Assembly: GCF_029168945.1 (NCBI RefSeq)
Contig: NC_083605.1
Coordinates: 7,571,280-7,635,279, forward strand
DNA: 64,000 nt
Source of the DNA: Cannabis sativa
Lineage: Eukaryota > Streptophyta > Magnoliopsida > Rosales > Cannabaceae
Direction: 5' to 3'
The notes under the pieces were generated by a model. That model searched no databases and was not told the DNA's origin. It saw nothing but the letters and a program-made list of their open reading frames with translations. Made by a program: the position numbers and the translations under genes. Of this stretch, positions 63,054 to 64,000 are shown piece by piece; the stretch's first letter is position 1, and the number at the start of each line of letters is the position of its first letter.

Positions 63054-64000
<947 letters not shown>

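Overview
This window looks like nuclear DNA from a eudicot plant. It is AT-rich, its splice sites are GT-AG, it carries two plant-type protein genes, and most of the rest is transposable elements. I lean weakly towards a Rosales/Cannabaceae-like genome, but nothing here proves the species. I see no rRNA, tRNA, CRISPR or bacterial features.

Layout. 1-1409: promoter and complete three-exon gene for a membrane-associated kinase regulator (MAKR)-like protein (+). 1410-18630: AT-rich intergenic DNA crowded with non-autonomous DNA transposons: a Mutator-like element with a 9-bp target duplication at 3851-5037, several fold-back MITEs, a PIF-like MITE at 10106-10493, and a long-TIR element with subterminal arrays at 16660-18093. 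18731-24283: a minus-strand L1-type LINE split by a very young 4.06-kb non-coding LTR element (18982-23045). 25560-30885: a second non-coding, copia-type LTR element (+). 31518-32276: a MITE and a tiny 5'-truncated LINE. 32447-44689: a 12.2-kb Ty3/gypsy element of the Tat type, with gag-pol on the minus strand (open in one frame apart from eight stop codons) and a spliced antisense gene on the plus strand that has its own TATA box. 45632-46188: hAT-like remnant. 46436-47893: intact single-exon GT4 glycosyltransferase gene (-). 48388-49676: second copy of the long-TIR family abutting a solo-LTR-like segment. 50445-51385: a 0.94-kb palindrome holding 58 CT units. 53604-54640: broken, unrecognised spliced gene with a MITE in its intron. 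56754-59110: second LINE (-). 59110-62735: 5' part of a gypsy element (+) whose LTR was hit by a 1.36-kb hAT element. 62735-64000: 5' part of another gypsy element (-), running off the window.

Only the MAKR-like gene and the GT4 gene look like working host genes. The other coding sequence belongs to transposons, all of it interrupted by nonsense codons, frameshifts or insertions. Many junctions have exact target-site duplications, so order of insertion can be read: LINE before young LTR element, gypsy LTR before hAT, older repeat before Mutator-like element.

The most unusual observation is that both non-coding LTR elements are packed with short hairpins. Their stems differ from one to the next, but the loops draw on a small shared set (CTGAAG, GTTGAG, CTTGG types). 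This is unlike ordinary decayed coding sequence and may reflect a structured, non-coding retrotransposon RNA.
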